Source: Acidobacteriaceae bacterium KBS 89
Lineage (GTDB): Bacteria; Acidobacteriota; Terriglobia; Terriglobales; Acidobacteriaceae
Length of the DNA stretch: 64,000 nucleotides
Direction: 5' to 3'
Assembly (NCBI GenBank): GCA_000381605.1
Contig: KB906754.1
Coordinates: forward strand, 391,013-455,012
Shown in pieces: positions 8,916 to 19,125 of the stretch; positions within the stretch are counted from its first letter, which is position 1; each line of letters begins with the position of its first letter. The notes beneath the pieces were generated by a model. That model was not told where the DNA came from, searched no databases, and worked only from the letters and a program-made list of their open reading frames with translations. Position numbers and translations under genes: made by a program.

Positions 8916-10570
8916 GCCAGACGTATTCTCCCGTTCGGGCAGCGCGCGGGAATACCCGGACAGCAAAGGGATGGATTCAAGAAGCTGCCAAGCGGATGTT
9001 GATGAACAATCTCGACCCCAAGGTAGCCGAAAAACCAGAGGAACTCATCGTATATGGCGGGCGAGGCAAGGCCGCGCGCAACTGGGATTGCTACCACACG
9101 ATTGTTGCAACGCTGGAACGCCTGGGAAACGAACAGACACTGCTTGTGCAATCTGGCAAGGCAGTCGCGGTACTCGAAACCCATAGACTGGCACCGAGAG
9201 TGTTGATCGCGAACTCTAACCTCGTGCCGCGTTGGTCAACCTGGGAAGAATTCGACAAGCTCGACGCCGCGGGACTGATGATGTATGGCCAGATGACGGC
9301 CGGTTCCTGGATTTATATCGGCACCCAAGGTATCTTGCAGGGAACATACGAGACATTTCGCGGCGCGGCAAAAAAACACTTTAATGACACTCTCGCCGAC
9401 ACCATTACCGTCACGGCGGGTCTTGGCGGCATGGGCGGCGCACAACCCCTCGCGATCAAACTAGCTGGCGGAGCGAGTATTTGTATTGAAGTAGATCCCA
9501 GGCGAATTGAACGCCGCCTCAAAACTCGCTACCTCGACACAGCGACGAACTCCCTAGATGAAGCAATCCAGCTCGCCCAGTCTGCGAAGAATAGCGGTAG
9601 TGCCGTATCGATCGGTCTTGCAGGAAACGCGGCGGAGATACTACCGACGATGGTGAAGATGGGATTTATTCCCGACCTCGTCACCGATCAAACCAGTTCG
9701 CACGATCCTATGTGGGGATATGCTCCGATCGCGCATCCTGACGAGGACCTCAACGCCCTGCGTTCGTTGCAGCCGCAGGCCTACATTGAGCGTGTCCAGG
9801 CTTCGATGGCGCAACATGTGCAGGCGATTCTCGAGATGCAGCGCCGTGGGGCCATTGCCTTCGACTACGGCAATAACCTGCGAACGCAGGCGAAGCTTGC
9901 GGGAGTTGTGGATGCTTTTTCTTACCCCGGCTTCGTTCCGGCATTTATCCGCGATTCGTTCTGCGAAGGCCGCGGCCCTTTTCGCTGGGTCGCGTTGTCT
10001 GGCGATCCATCGGACATCGCCAAGACTGATCAGGCGATGCTGAAACTTTTCCCAGAAGACAAGCGGCTGAAGGAGTGGCTTACCTTTGCTGGCAAAGACG
10101 TCGCTTTTCAAGGGCTGCCGGCCCGCATTTGCTGGCTTGGGTACCGCGAACGCGATCGTGCAGGACTCCTCTTCAATCAAATGGTCCGGGATGGCCAGCT
10201 GAGCGCACCAATTGTGATCGGACGAGATCATCTCGATGCAGGCTCTGTCGCAAGTCCCTATCGTGAGACGGAAGGAATGCTCGATGGGTCCGATGCTGTG
10301 TCTGATTGGGCGCTGCTCAACTTTGCAACAGGCATCGCCAGCGGCGCTGGATGGATGAGCTTTCATCACGGAGGCGGCGTAGGTATGGGATATAGCCAAC
10401 ACGCGGGTCTCGTCGCAGTCGCCGACGGCAGCGATGAGGCTGAACAGCGTCTCCGAATGTGCCTGACCAACGATCCCGCGATGGGTGTGATTCGCCATGC
10501 CGATGCCGGATATGATCTAGCGAAGAAAACTGCCGAAACGCGAGGCCTCGATATGCCGAGCATCAAATGA
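8912..10570 (+). CDS. hutU: Urocanate hydratase (urocanase)
   Basis: Converts urocanate to 4-imidazolone-5-propionate using tightly bound NAD+. The protein is 552 residues, standard for the family. The NAD-binding glycine motif [10 protein letters not shown] is at residues 170-179, [12 protein letters not shown] near 355, and the family cysteine is Cys407 in [18 protein letters not shown]. The C-terminal [16 protein letters not shown] segment is intact. The start was set at the ATG overlapping the hutH stop, giving [10 protein letters not shown]. The 3' end overlaps hutI by 4 bp. Confidence 0.96.
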   Translation: MSQTYSPVRAARGNTRTAKGWIQEAAKRMLMNNLDPKVAEKPEELIVYGGRGKAARNWDCYHTIVATLERLGNEQTLLVQSGKAVAVLETHRLAPRVLIANSNLVPRWSTWEEFDKLDAAGLMMYGQMTAGSWIYIGTQGILQGTYETFRGAAKKHFNDTLADTITVTAGLGGMGGAQPLAIKLAGGASICIEVDPRRIERRLKTRYLDTATNSLDEAIQLAQSAKNSGSAVSIGLAGNAAEILPTMVKMGFIPDLVTDQTSSHDPMWGYAPIAHPDEDLNALRSLQPQAYIERVQASMAQHVQAILEMQRRGAIAFDYGNNLRTQAKLAGVVDAFSYPGFVPAFIRDSFCEGRGPFRWVALSGDPSDIAKTDQAMLKLFPEDKRLKEWLTFAGKDVAFQGLPARICWLGYRERDRAGLLFNQMVRDGQLSAPIVIGRDHLDAGSVASPYRETEGMLDGSDAVSDWALLNFATGIASGAGWMSFHHGGGVGMGYSQHAGLVAVADGSDEAEQRLRMCLTNDPAMGVIRHADAGYDLAKKTAETRGLDMPSIK

Positions 10571-11793
10571 AGGCAGACACTCTCATCACAGGAATCTCGC
10601 AGCTTGTTACCGCCTCCGGCAACGGGCCGAAGAGGGGAAAGGAGATGCGTGAGCTGAAGATTATACAGCGCGCGGCAATTGCCATTGTTTCCGGAGTCAT
10701 TGTCTGGACGGGAAAAGAATCTGAATGGAAGGGCGAGGCGGAGATCGTTGTAGATGCCGGTCACCGGGCAGTCGTTCCCGGGTTAGTGGATCCACATACC
10801 CACGCCGTGTGGGCGGGAGATCGCCTGGCTGACTTTGAAGCACGAACATCCGGCCTATCCTATGAAGAGATTCTTGCAGCGGGCGGCGGAATCCGAAGCA
10901 CTATTCGGGCGACCGCGGCGGCCTCGCAGGACGAGCTTGTTGCGCTGGGGAAGCCTCGAATCGATTCTCTGATTGCATCCGGTGCGACTACGATCGAGGT
11001 AAAATCCGGCTACGGGTTTACCCCCGCTGCAGAACTCGCGATGCTCGAAACAATCCAGGTGATTTCGCAGATCTCTCCAGCTCGCATTGTTCCAACTTTG
11101 CTTATCCACGTACCGCCGGTCTCTGCTGCAAACCGCCCCAGCTATATCTCAGAAGTATGCGAAGAGCTCATTCCCGAAGTAGCCAGACGCAAGCTAGCCA
11201 CAGCTATTGATGTCTTTGTTGAGAAAGAAGCGTGGCAGATCGCTGAGGCTGAGCAATTCCTTGAACATGCGAAACGGCATCATCTTGCGATCAAGCTCCA
11301 CAGCGATCAGTTTCATTCCATTGGCGGCGTGGAGTTGGGCGTCCGCTTTGGCGCGCTGAGCGCGGATCACCTTGAAGCTTCTGGCCCAGATCAGATCGCG
11401 GAGCTTGCGGCGAGCTCGACCATTGCTACGATTCTTCCCGGCGTGTCAATACATCTGGGAATACCTGCTGCGCCCGGCCGTAAGCTGATCGACGCCGGGG
11501 CCGCTGTCGCTGTTGGGACCGACCTCAATCCGGGGTCAAGCCCATTATTCTCCACTTCCGAGGCACTCGCTTTGTCTGTTCGGCTCAACGGTCTCACAGC
11601 ACAGGAGGCGCTAGTCGCGGGGACGATAAATGCCGCCTGTGCGTTGGGCCTCAAGGACATCGGTCGTCTCGAAGCAAGTTGCTCCGCTGACTTTCTTGTA
11701 CTGCATGGTAGCGACTGGCGTGAGCTTGTCTACACATTGGGAAGAAATGCCGTGAGGGACGTCTGGATTGGTGGGAAGCGAGTCCAAGAATGA
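10567..11793 (+). CDS. hutI: Imidazolonepropionase
   Basis: Amidohydrolase that opens the imidazolone ring to give N-formimino-L-glutamate. The protein is 408 residues. The metal motif [12 protein letters not shown] carries His77 and His79, followed by SGYGF, KLHSDQF, SADHLE and [10 protein letters not shown] with the catalytic Asp. Start and stop each lie in ATGA overlaps with hutU and hutF, so the four enzymes are translationally coupled. No truncation or missing ligand is visible. Confidence 0.95.
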   Translation: MKADTLITGISQLVTASGNGPKRGKEMRELKIIQRAAIAIVSGVIVWTGKESEWKGEAEIVVDAGHRAVVPGLVDPHTHAVWAGDRLADFEARTSGLSYEEILAAGGGIRSTIRATAAASQDELVALGKPRIDSLIASGATTIEVKSGYGFTPAAELAMLETIQVISQISPARIVPTLLIHVPPVSAANRPSYISEVCEELIPEVARRKLATAIDVFVEKEAWQIAEAEQFLEHAKRHHLAIKLHSDQFHSIGGVELGVRFGALSADHLEASGPDQIAELAASSTIATILPGVSIHLGIPAAPGRKLIDAGAAVAVGTDLNPGSSPLFSTSEALALSVRLNGLTAQEALVAGTINAACALGLKDIGRLEASCSADFLVLHGSDWRELVYTLGRNAVRDVWIGGKRVQE

Positions 11794-13187
11794 ATACACT
11801 CTACCGGCCCGAGCTGCTCTATTCGCGTGGAAGATTTATTGAGGATGGCGAGCTCCTGGTGGGCGAAAGCGGCCAGTTTCTGGAGATTCCGGAAGAAATG
11901 CCGCTCGCTTCGACGCGTATCGTTGACATGCCCGGAAAAGCCCTCCTCCCCGGTTTCGTCAATGTACATTCTCATTCCTTCCAACGGCTGATTCGTGGCA
12001 AGTCAGAGTCGCGGATCGTCAGCGGCAAAGACTTCTGGTCCTGGCGAGGAACGATGTATCACGCCGCCAGTCAACTTGGCCCGCAAGACGTCTACGATGT
12101 TGCCCGCATGGCGTTTCTGGAGATGGCTCTTGCTGGAACCACGACAGTGGGCGAGTTTCATTATTTACATAACGCCTCGGACGGACACCCGTACGATGAC
12201 CCGAATCTTCTAAGCAAGCAGGTAATTGCCGCTGCCCAATCGGTCGGAATCCGGATTGTTCTACTGCGAACGGCTTACCTTCGTTCGGGACATAACTTAC
12301 CGCGCGACCCAGGACAGATCCGCTTCTTCGAATCCACAAACGCATTCCTTAAAAACATTGGCGCGCTCGTTCAAGACCATTCCGCCGACTCATCTGAAGT
12401 ACGGTTTGGCGTTGCGCCCCACAGCATTCGAGCCGTGGGGCTCCCGGATCTCAAAGAGATTGCGGCATGGGCTAGAGACAACAACCTTCCCCTTCATATG
12501 CACGCCTCCGAACAGGTTGCGGAGAACACAGCGTGCCTGGGCGAATATGGGCTTACCCCGGTTGCACTACTCAACAGAGAACGCCTTCTCGGCCCTGACA
12601 TCACAGCTGTACATGCGATCCACCTTAGCTCGGATGAAATTGCGATGCTCGCCTCCGCGAACTCGACAATATGTTCCTGTCCGACTACCGAGCGCAACCT
12701 TGGAGACGGTATCTTCGCCGCCGACCATGTCATGGCAGCGGGTATCCGCGTGGCGCTTGGCTCGGATAGCCAAGCCCAGATTGATCCGCTCGAGGATGCG
12801 CGAGAGCTCGACTACCATCTTCGGCTCCTGCAGCAGGAGCGCGCGATCCTTGACCAGGTTGGCGGGAAGACGCTGGCCATGACGCTTTTTGAATGCGCAA
12901 CAGTCCAAGGCACTAGTGCGCTTGCACTTCCCGGCGGAGGATTTACCCCCCGTTCATTCGCCGACTTCTTCACGATCGACTTGAATGACTTGTCTGTCGC
13001 CGGTCATTCAGCCGAAAATCTGTTGCCTATGATTGTCTTTTCGTTGAACCGATCGGCTATTCGCGACGTTGTCGTAAACGGAAGGTACGTCCTTCGCGAT
13101 CAGAAACACGTGTGCCAGGATGAAATTGTCTCGCGCTACAAGGAAGTCCAACGGAAGGTATGGCCGACCGAAAGGGTCAACTTGTAG
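11790..13187 (+). CDS. hutF: Formimidoylglutamate deiminase
   Basis: An amidohydrolase of 465 residues that hydrolyses N-formimino-L-glutamate to N-formylglutamate and ammonia, the branch used by Pseudomonas. Metal ligands are visible at VNVHSHSFQR (His60, His62), LPLHMHASEQ and ALGSDSQAQIDPLEDAREL. The length and the last motif separate it from guanine deaminases. In this branch HutG normally follows, but no hutG is present in the window. The stop lies five bases from the stop of the convergent cyclodeaminase-like gene, leaving no room for a terminator. Confidence 0.92.
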   Translation: MNTLYRPELLYSRGRFIEDGELLVGESGQFLEIPEEMPLASTRIVDMPGKALLPGFVNVHSHSFQRLIRGKSESRIVSGKDFWSWRGTMYHAASQLGPQDVYDVARMAFLEMALAGTTTVGEFHYLHNASDGHPYDDPNLLSKQVIAAAQSVGIRIVLLRTAYLRSGHNLPRDPGQIRFFESTNAFLKNIGALVQDHSADSSEVRFGVAPHSIRAVGLPDLKEIAAWARDNNLPLHMHASEQVAENTACLGEYGLTPVALLNRERLLGPDITAVHAIHLSSDEIAMLASANSTICSCPTTERNLGDGIFAADHVMAAGIRVALGSDSQAQIDPLEDARELDYHLRLLQQERAILDQVGGKTLAMTLFECATVQGTSALALPGGGFTPRSFADFFTIDLNDLSVAGHSAENLLPMIVFSLNRSAIRDVVVNGRYVLRDQKHVCQDEIVSRYKEVQRKVWPTERVNL

Positions 13188-13192
13188 CCGCT

Positions 13193-13804
13193 TCAACAGG
13201 GAGGCACGAACGCAATCTCGAGTTCCCTTCGTTGTAGTTCAAGCGCATCTCGTGACGCCGCATCCGAGATGCCGGGCAGATTAGCATCCACGGTGAGCAG
13301 AAGGCTTTTGATAGACGCCCGCAGCAGTATTTCACCGGTCAAAACCTCGCTACGCACATGGGCGTCAACAATCCTCGCCGCAGCTTCAGCCGCGTCCAGG
13401 CCTCGACCCATCACCTCTGCCGCCTCGAGGGGGATTTTCGTAGCGCGTACCAGACCGACTTCCCTTGCCGCCCGACGGAGTGTCTTATCGCTTTCAGTCG
13501 TCCGCGGCCGTGCGGAGGCCTCAAGATAGTCTGCAACGGCACGGGAATCGGCGTCCGCAAGTCCACTTAAAGAGGTCATTAATGCCGATGCTGTGGAGCT
13601 AAGCTCAACGAGACTCTGATGCTTGGCGGGAACCGCCGAAGATCGTTTGAGAGAGACCAGGACTGCTTTGCGTATCGAGGCGACGCCTAAAGTCGCCGCT
13701 ACGATGGAGACCGAACCGCCGCCTGGTGTCGGATCCACCGAAGAGACCTGGTCCCTGAGTTGGGCGACGGTCAACTTCCAGAGCGAAGTAGAAGCATTGT
13801 TCAA
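13193..13804 (-). CDS. Formimidoyltetrahydrofolate cyclodeaminase-like protein
   Basis: A 203-residue, mostly helical protein of the FTCD cyclodeaminase/cyclohydrolase family, with the glycine-rich motif DPTPGGGSVS near residues 24-33. In FTCD this domain turns 5-formimino-THF into 5,10-methenyl-THF and ammonia. The partner formiminotransferase domain is not encoded nearby. The start is a TTG (N-terminus MNNASTSLW) with GGAGA eight bases upstream; no better start exists. It converges on hutF, which belongs to the alternative, folate-independent branch, so its function next to hut is uncertain. It could serve a folate or glycine-related role. Confidence 0.8.
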   Translation of the reverse strand: MNNASTSLWKLTVAQLRDQVSSVDPTPGGGSVSIVAATLGVASIRKAVLVSLKRSSAVPAKHQSLVELSSTASALMTSLSGLADADSRAVADYLEASARPRTTESDKTLRRAAREVGLVRATKIPLEAAEVMGRGLDAAEAAARIVDAHVRSEVLTGEILLRASIKSLLLTVDANLPGISDAASRDALELQRRELEIAFVPPC

Positions 13805-14174
13805 TGCTGATTCTCCGAGTTACTGTCCAGTCTCTCATTCCTCGAAGGGAACTTATAAATCGCCGAGGGTGGAGGTTCGGGCCCTTTCCGCTCGGTAGCG
13901 GTAATGAAAAGGCGAACACCTGACGAAATACTCAGGTCGTTTTCGCAAGAGAAAGCGATTTTTTACTGTTGACAGTCGTACCTTAGCTCCCATACCTTGT
14001 CCGACCAAAGGAGAGAGTGGTCCATCCACAGTTGCGAGCCCACTCGTCTCCGCTTGAGTTCTGGTCCCGGCCACACCTAGTCGCGGGAAAGTATTTTAGC
14101 AGGCGAAGAACCGACGGTTGGTTTGAGATATCGAAACAAGCGATCTCTACTGTTTCCACTTATTTGGAGGTTTC
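13805..14174. other. Intergenic region upstream of TonB receptor 1
   Basis: A 370-bp region between the divergent cyclodeaminase-like gene and TonB receptor 1, with no supported gene. A perfect TTGACA (13969-13974) is followed 16-18 bases later only by weak -10 matches such as CATACC, so a promoter here is tentative. The long receptor leader ends with GGAGG at 14166-14170, four bases before the receptor ATG. Confidence 0.35.
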
Positions 14175-17100
14175 ATGCAATCACGTGCTCCGCACCATTC
14201 AGGGATGGCCTACCGTTGGTTCGCAGTTCTGATCTGTATCGCAGTTTTTTCCTTTGCAACAAAGGGTAACGCCCAGAGCGGAGGAAACGGGAGCATCCAG
14301 GGCTCCATCCTCGACTCCACGGGCGCAATCATTCAAAACGCCACCGTCACCGCTATCAACGTGGATACCCAGGTAAAGCAGGTGGCAATTACGGAAGGTA
14401 ACGGACATTACAGCTTTCCGAATCTGGCTGTCGGTACCTACACACTGGATGTCGTGGCCCCAGGCTTTGAGCATTACACCCAATCGAAGATCGTTCTTGA
14501 GGTTGGAAGCAACATATCGGTCAACGTTGGAATGACGGTTGGACGGACAGACCAGAAGGTTGAAGTACAGGCAAGTGGTCTGGCCTTGCAAACGGAAGAT
14601 GTCTCCTTCAAACAGACCATCGACCAGCAGACGGTCACGGAGATGCCGCTCAACGGTCGTCAAATGACGGGTCTGATCGCGCTTTCCGGTGGCTCGACAC
14701 CGGCTCCTCCCGGCGACTTTACGGGAAGCAAATATTCCTACCAGGTGATCTCGGTTTCGATTGCCGGCGGCATGGGCAATACAACAATGTGGCGGCTCGA
14801 CGGCGGAACCAACAATGACTACATGGCCAATGGCAATCTCCCGTTCCCGTTCCCGGACGCTGTCAGTCAGTTCAGCGTGGAGTCGACCGCTCTAAGTGCG
14901 CAGGATGGCATGCATACCGGTGGCCTAGTCAACGTTGTCACCCGCTCGGGAACCAATAAGTATCACGGCTCGGCCTTCGAGTTCATCCGTAACAACTACA
15001 TCAATGCGTCAAATTTCTTCTCGGCGACGAAAGATACTCTGCATCAAAACCAGTTCGGCGGCACCTTTGGCGGTCCAATTCTGAGGGACAAGCTCTTCGC
15101 CTTCGCCGGATACCAGCGCAGTCAATCGAACCAGTCCCAGGCCGCCACGCAAGCCTTTGTGCCTACTGCCGCAAACCTTGCCGGTGACTGGTCGGTCACG
15201 GACGGACCCAACTGTACCTCAAACAAGTCGACAATCCCGCTGGTCGATCCTCTCACCGGGGCGAAGCTGGTTGGCAACAAGTATCCAAGTCAGCCGACAT
15301 ACAATCCCCAATCGCTCAAGCTGATGAGTTACCTGCCGAAGATCGATCCGGCGATCGACACGAACAATTGCGGGCTGGTCAAATATGCTATTCCGTTGCA
15401 GACGTCAGACAATTCGTTTGTCACCCGTGTCGATTGGACGATCAACGCGAAGAACAACTTTTACGCGCGCTACTTCATCGATGGCTATCAGGCGCCGGCT
15501 TTCTTCTCCCCTACGAACATTTTGATAACGACGCAGTCGGGGAATTCGCAACGGGTGCAGTCCTATACCATGGGTGAGGCATACACGATTAATTCGAAGA
15601 TGGTGAACACGGCGCACGTCACTCTGCTCCGGCGGCGCAACAACCGCGGGTACGCATCCAACGACATCAACGCCAATACTCTCGGGGTTGATCTCTGGCA
15701 AGGTCAGCCCAACGGCCTGCAACTAACGACGACCAGTAAATTCACCGTAGGCGGCGGTACGAACTCCGTCTCGAAGTTCAACGACAACACCCTGGCATTT
15801 GAGGATGACATAACTTTGTTGATGGGCAAGCATCAGCTCGTTTTTGGAGGAGAGTACGCCCGCAACCAACTTAACATTGCTAATGCATATGAAACCAATG
15901 GCGTGTTCGGATTCAGTGGCGTCTACAGCGCGAACGGGCCAAGGGGAGGGTCTGCCGTTGGAGACCCCAACCTGGACTTCCTGATGGGTACTCAAGGCTC
16001 TTTCGAGCAGAGCAAACAGCAACAGAACGCCCTGCGCGGGCCGATTCCCAGCCTCTACGGACAGGACACCTACCACGCCACCCAGAGACTAACCTTAATT
16101 GCCGGCCTGCGGTGGAGTCCCAACTTTATGCCGTACGATTACTTCCACCGCGGAGTCGTCTTCGATAACGCCGCGTTCCTGGCCAACAAAACAAGTTCGG
16201 TGTATCCCAACGCTCCTGCAGGAGCGCTTTACTATGGGGACCCCGGCGTTTCCAAGACGTTCACCAAGAACACACCCTGGCAGTTTTCTCCGAACTTCGG
16301 TGTGTCGTTCGATCCCACGGGCTCCGGGAAAACAGTCATTCGTGCGGGCTTCGAAGTGGCCTTCGATCAGGCGAACTGGTACACGTCCCAACGCAACCAG
16401 CAGAATCCGCCCTATGCTACAGCCATCCGGCAGCAACAAACGTCGACCTCAGCTCCTATAAGTTTCTCGGCTCCATGGTCGGCCGGGACCATTACGACTA
16501 ACCCATTTCCGCAGCCTCAGATTCCGACTCCTGCAATTGCACAATTCTTTCCTCAATCTCAGTTCATCGTGTTGCCCACACAGTTCCATCCGTCCTACAG
16601 CGAGCAGTGGACCGCCAGCGTGCAGCGTCAATTTGGCCAGGGTTGGCAACTCCAGGTCGATTATGTCGGCAGCCACACGGTGCATGCGCCTATGGGTTTT
16701 CCACTTAGCCCGGCTCTCTACGTCCCTGGCGTCTGGGGAGCAGGAGGAACGGGCTGCGCAGGCGTCGTGACAACAGGTCCCGCCGGCAAGCCAGCAGGTG
16801 CAGTCGGAACTCCATGTTCCACCGTCGCCAATCAGACTCAGCGTTTCGCCCTCACCGTTGCGAACCCGCTTCAGGGCAATCAATACACAGGTGGCGGCGG
16901 CGGCTCGGTCCTTATCAATTACAACGGAATGGCAAACTACAACGGCCTGATAACTACTGTCCAGCATCGTCTCTCGTCCAGCTTCAGCCTCTTGGCCAAC
17001 TACACCTGGTCGAAGTGCCTCAGCCTTTCCGATGCCCAGGGTGACTACGCCGCGACACAGGTGGAGAACCCCACTAACCCCGCGTTTGACTACGGTCCGT

Positions 17101-17738
17101 GCGGCTCTGATTTCCGGAACATCGAAAATATCGTCGTCATTACGAAGAGCAACTTCCATATCTCCAACCGCATTACTTCGTGGCTCGTCAATAATTGGGA
17201 ACTCGCGCCGCTGGTGCATATTCAGAGCGGCGCTCCATTTACTGTCACCTCAGGACAGGATAACTCCTTCACCGCTATTGGCAACGATCGTCCGAACCTG
17301 ATTCCCGGAGTTCCGATCTATCTTCATCAGCAGATTCGATCAGGATCCGGCCAGGCAAACCGTGGCTATCTCAACCCAGCCGCGTTCGCTCAGGTGACCG
17401 CAGGGTGCCCAACGCCCATCTCTCCGGCGACGTGTGCCGGGTATGGAACTTACGGAAACATTAAACGAAACTCTTTCCGAGGCGTGACAAACTACCAATT
17501 TGATGCCCAGGTCTCCCGGATATTTCCCATTCACGAGAGTCTAAATCTGACTCTCAGGCTGGAAGCCTTCAATGTGCTGAACCATCCGAACTTCAACATC
17601 CCAACCGGCACAACAACTGGAACGCCGGGCGCACCCACTGGAGGCATGGCGGTTTTGACATCAGGTACGTTCGGTCAGGTCTCAACCACAGCGAACCAGC
17701 CCAGAATCTTCCAAGGAAGCGTGAAATTCAACTTCTAG
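14175..17738 (+). CDS. TonB-dependent receptor with carboxypeptidase regulatory-like domain (Oar-like)
   Basis: A 1,187-residue outer-membrane protein. A signal peptide (hydrophobic core RWFAVLICIAVFSFAT, cleavage after about residue 33) is followed by a carboxypeptidase-regulatory-like beta-sandwich (GSIQGSILDSTGAIIQNATV to about residue 120). A plug domain comes next (GRQMTGLIALSGG, NVVTRSGTNKYHGSAFEF), then a long beta-barrel ending in aromatic KFNF, as outer-membrane barrels do. This Oar/SusC-like architecture is greatly expanded in acidobacteria and is usually assigned to uptake of oligosaccharides or other large substrates. GGAGG precedes the ATG by four bases. It is monocistronic, with a strong hairpin just after the stop. 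Confidence 0.88.
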   Translation: MQSRAPHHSGMAYRWFAVLICIAVFSFATKGNAQSGGNGSIQGSILDSTGAIIQNATVTAINVDTQVKQVAITEGNGHYSFPNLAVGTYTLDVVAPGFEHYTQSKIVLEVGSNISVNVGMTVGRTDQKVEVQASGLALQTEDVSFKQTIDQQTVTEMPLNGRQMTGLIALSGGSTPAPPGDFTGSKYSYQVISVSIAGGMGNTTMWRLDGGTNNDYMANGNLPFPFPDAVSQFSVESTALSAQDGMHTGGLVNVVTRSGTNKYHGSAFEFIRNNYINASNFFSATKDTLHQNQFGGTFGGPILRDKLFAFAGYQRSQSNQSQAATQAFVPTAANLAGDWSVTDGPNCTSNKSTIPLVDPLTGAKLVGNKYPSQPTYNPQSLKLMSYLPKIDPAIDTNNCGLVKYAIPLQTSDNSFVTRVDWTINAKNNFYARYFIDGYQAPAFFSPTNILITTQSGNSQRVQSYTMGEAYTINSKMVNTAHVTLLRRRNNRGYASNDINANTLGVDLWQGQPNGLQLTTTSKFTVGGGTNSVSKFNDNTLAFEDDITLLMGKHQLVFGGEYARNQLNIANAYETNGVFGFSGVYSANGPRGGSAVGDPNLDFLMGTQGSFEQSKQQQNALRGPIPSLYGQDTYHATQRLTLIAGLRWSPNFMPYDYFHRGVVFDNAAFLANKTSSVYPNAPAGALYYGDPGVSKTFTKNTPWQFSPNFGVSFDPTGSGKTVIRAGFEVAFDQANWYTSQRNQQNPPYATAIRQQQTSTSAPISFSAPWSAGTITTNPFPQPQIPTPAIAQFFPQSQFIVLPTQFHPSYSEQWTASVQRQFGQGWQLQVDYVGSHTVHAPMGFPLSPALYVPGVWGAGGTGCAGVVTTGPAGKPAGAVGTPCSTVANQTQRFALTVANPLQGNQYTGGGGGSVLINYNGMANYNGLITTVQHRLSSSFSLLANYTWSKCLSLSDAQGDYAATQVENPTNPAFDYGPCGSDFRNIENIVVITKSNFHISNRITSWLVNNWELAPLVHIQSGAPFTVTSGQDNSFTAIGNDRPNLIPGVPIYLHQQIRSGSGQANRGYLNPAAFAQVTAGCPTPISPATCAGYGTYGNIKRNSFRGVTNYQFDAQVSRIFPIHESLNLTLRLEAFNVLNHPNFNIPTGTTTGTPGAPTGGMAVLTSGTFGQVSTTANQPRIFQGSVKFNF

Positions 17739-17745
17739 ACCGTTC

Positions 17746-17776
17746 CCTCGCCCGCCCCCGACGAGGGTGGGCGAGG
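17746..17776 (+). terminator. Strong GC hairpin after TonB receptor 1
   Basis: A 12-bp stem (17746-17757 with 17765-17776, one G-T pair) and a 7-base loop begin eight bases after the stop. No T-run follows, so it is either a factor-dependent or stability-type 3' hairpin rather than a classical intrinsic terminator. Confidence 0.6.
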
Positions 17777-17942
17777 TGACCACACGAAAGCATTTGTGAA
17801 GATCGTGGGGACCACTGCCATCATTCAGGAGGTCAGCCAGCGATATTCTTTCGGGCGATTTTGTTTGGCCATGCTGTCGGTAAGGAAGATATGAACTCTC
17901 GGCGCTTGTCGACACCGTAGTGGGCGGAGGAGGATCAGTTTC

Positions 17943-18176
17943 ATGCTGTGCGCATCGGGTTTCGAATTCGAAAGAAAGTTACGACAGGCTACGCTTGAGC
18001 GCGCCGACGCTCAACGCGCCCTCCAATCTGTTTCTGGTTTGGGCAAGAATAATTCGAAGCGATTCGAGGACGCCACCGAACGTTATGACAGCAGATTGTC
18101 GGACTTTATGAACCACAAACGGGTCTGCACGTTGTGCAGAGGATCCCAGCCTCGGGGAGATTTTCCAATGGTTTGA
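17943..18176 (+). CDS. Small hypothetical protein, helical, CxxC-containing
   Basis: A 77-residue ORF with an excellent ribosome site: GGAGGAGG at 17926-17933, nine bases before the ATG. The middle is charged and likely helical (ERKLRQATLERADAQRALQS). Near the C-terminus is CTLC, which could bind metal or be redox-active. The organised N-terminal helix, the ribosome site and the absence of any better frame support a real gene. I recognise no family. Its neighbours give no functional hint. Confidence 0.5.
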   Translation: MLCASGFEFERKLRQATLERADAQRALQSVSGLGKNNSKRFEDATERYDSRLSDFMNHKRVCTLCRGSQPRGDFPMV

Positions 18177-18289
18177 TTGCGTGCTCACTATTTTTGAACC
18201 ACTTCGATTGAGTAACACCAGCAGTTGTCTATCCTTCTTCCACCAGCGCCCGCGCTTTCTTTTCCCCCTCGCCATATTGGCGAGACATC

Positions 18290-18469
18290 ATGCCCAAAAA
18301 TCTCAAGGAAATCTACCAACACGCGCGGTTTCTGGATGTATGGCACGATAGTGACTCTTTAGCAGTTCTTGCAAATTGGTTGTCACTTCGCCAGATTCAA
18401 TATGATCAAGAGCCTGTCGAGGAGAGGTATTTGGCTTGCCTTGATACGCTCCCTTGCTTCGGCGATTGA
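18290..18469 (+). CDS. Possible 59-residue protein overlapping the NUDIX gene antisense
   Basis: The frame from the ATG at 18290 gives 59 residues starting MPKNLKEIYQHARFLDVW, which reads like a folded small protein. Its last 87 bases are antisense to the NUDIX gene end. No clear ribosome site precedes it; instead a 6-bp hairpin (CTCGCC/GGCGAG, 18268-18284) sits just upstream. It may be a chance frame. Confidence 0.25.
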   Translation: MPKNLKEIYQHARFLDVWHDSDSLAVLANWLSLRQIQYDQEPVEERYLACLDTLPCFGD

Positions 18470-18850
18470 AAACCACGCGGCACGGTCCACTTCAGGAATC
18501 TCGATCAAACGACCGGATCGCGGAGGCCATTCCACTTCACAATAATTGCTGATCATCTTGCTTGGATCGCAATTGCCTTCAAAAGCCCAGGCGAATACGA
18601 CTTTTCCGCCAGCCTGCTTTATCGGGCCAAGATCGAGAAAACTCTCGGGTGACGGAAAACCAGTTTCCTCCTGAAATTCACGTCTGGCGGCTCGCAAAGG
18701 ATGCTCGCCGTCCAAGTACTCTCCTTTGGGGATAGTCCACACTCCCAGGTCCTTCTTCGCGAAAAAGGGGCCGCCAGGATGAACAAGGAAGACCTCTACG
18801 TCTTGGAGGCCGCGTCGATACATCATCAAACCTGCGCTGCGTCTTGGCAT
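18383..18850 (-). CDS. NUDIX hydrolase
   Basis: A 155-residue NUDIX-domain protein. The complete Nudix box starts at Gly43: GEYLDGE, then HPLRAAR, then REFQEETGF, matching GX5EX7REUXEEXGU, so the catalytic metal site is intact. The N-terminal strand SAGLMMYRR and the following LVHPGGPFF are typical of the YjhB/MutT-like small NUDIX proteins that hydrolyse nucleoside diphosphate derivatives. The substrate cannot be deduced. The start at MPRRSAG was chosen because the upstream 20 residues are not family-like; the ribosome site is weak. It appears monocistronic. Confidence 0.88.
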   Translation of the reverse strand: MPRRSAGLMMYRRGLQDVEVFLVHPGGPFFAKKDLGVWTIPKGEYLDGEHPLRAARREFQEETGFPSPESFLDLGPIKQAGGKVVFAWAFEGNCDPSKMISNYCEVEWPPRSGRLIEIPEVDRAAWFSIAEARERIKASQIPLLDRLLIILNLAK

Positions 18851-19125
18851 AAGAGATAAACCCGTTACGATGATCGGAGTTAGTTGTTGCCTGCTTCCAC
18901 GTGATCTCACCGTCAGGGCGGAAAATCGCAGATCGCATCGACACGATCCTCCCGACTACCGTCGAAGCTGCTACCGGCTTTCTTCATGGCTCAGTCCTCG
19001 CGCTTAGATGATGAGAGAACTCCAGTTCTGGCCGGTGAGTTTTCCGGGACGATGCCACGCCATCCGTCATCCTGTCAAAATGCATCAAGGCCTGAGCAGC
19101 AATTTAACCACGCGCCGAAATGGCT

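Noticed and set aside
18941..19005. 24-codon minus-strand frame starting MKKAGSSFDG upstream of the NUDIX gene
   Set aside because: Too short, no recognisable content, and no independent support.
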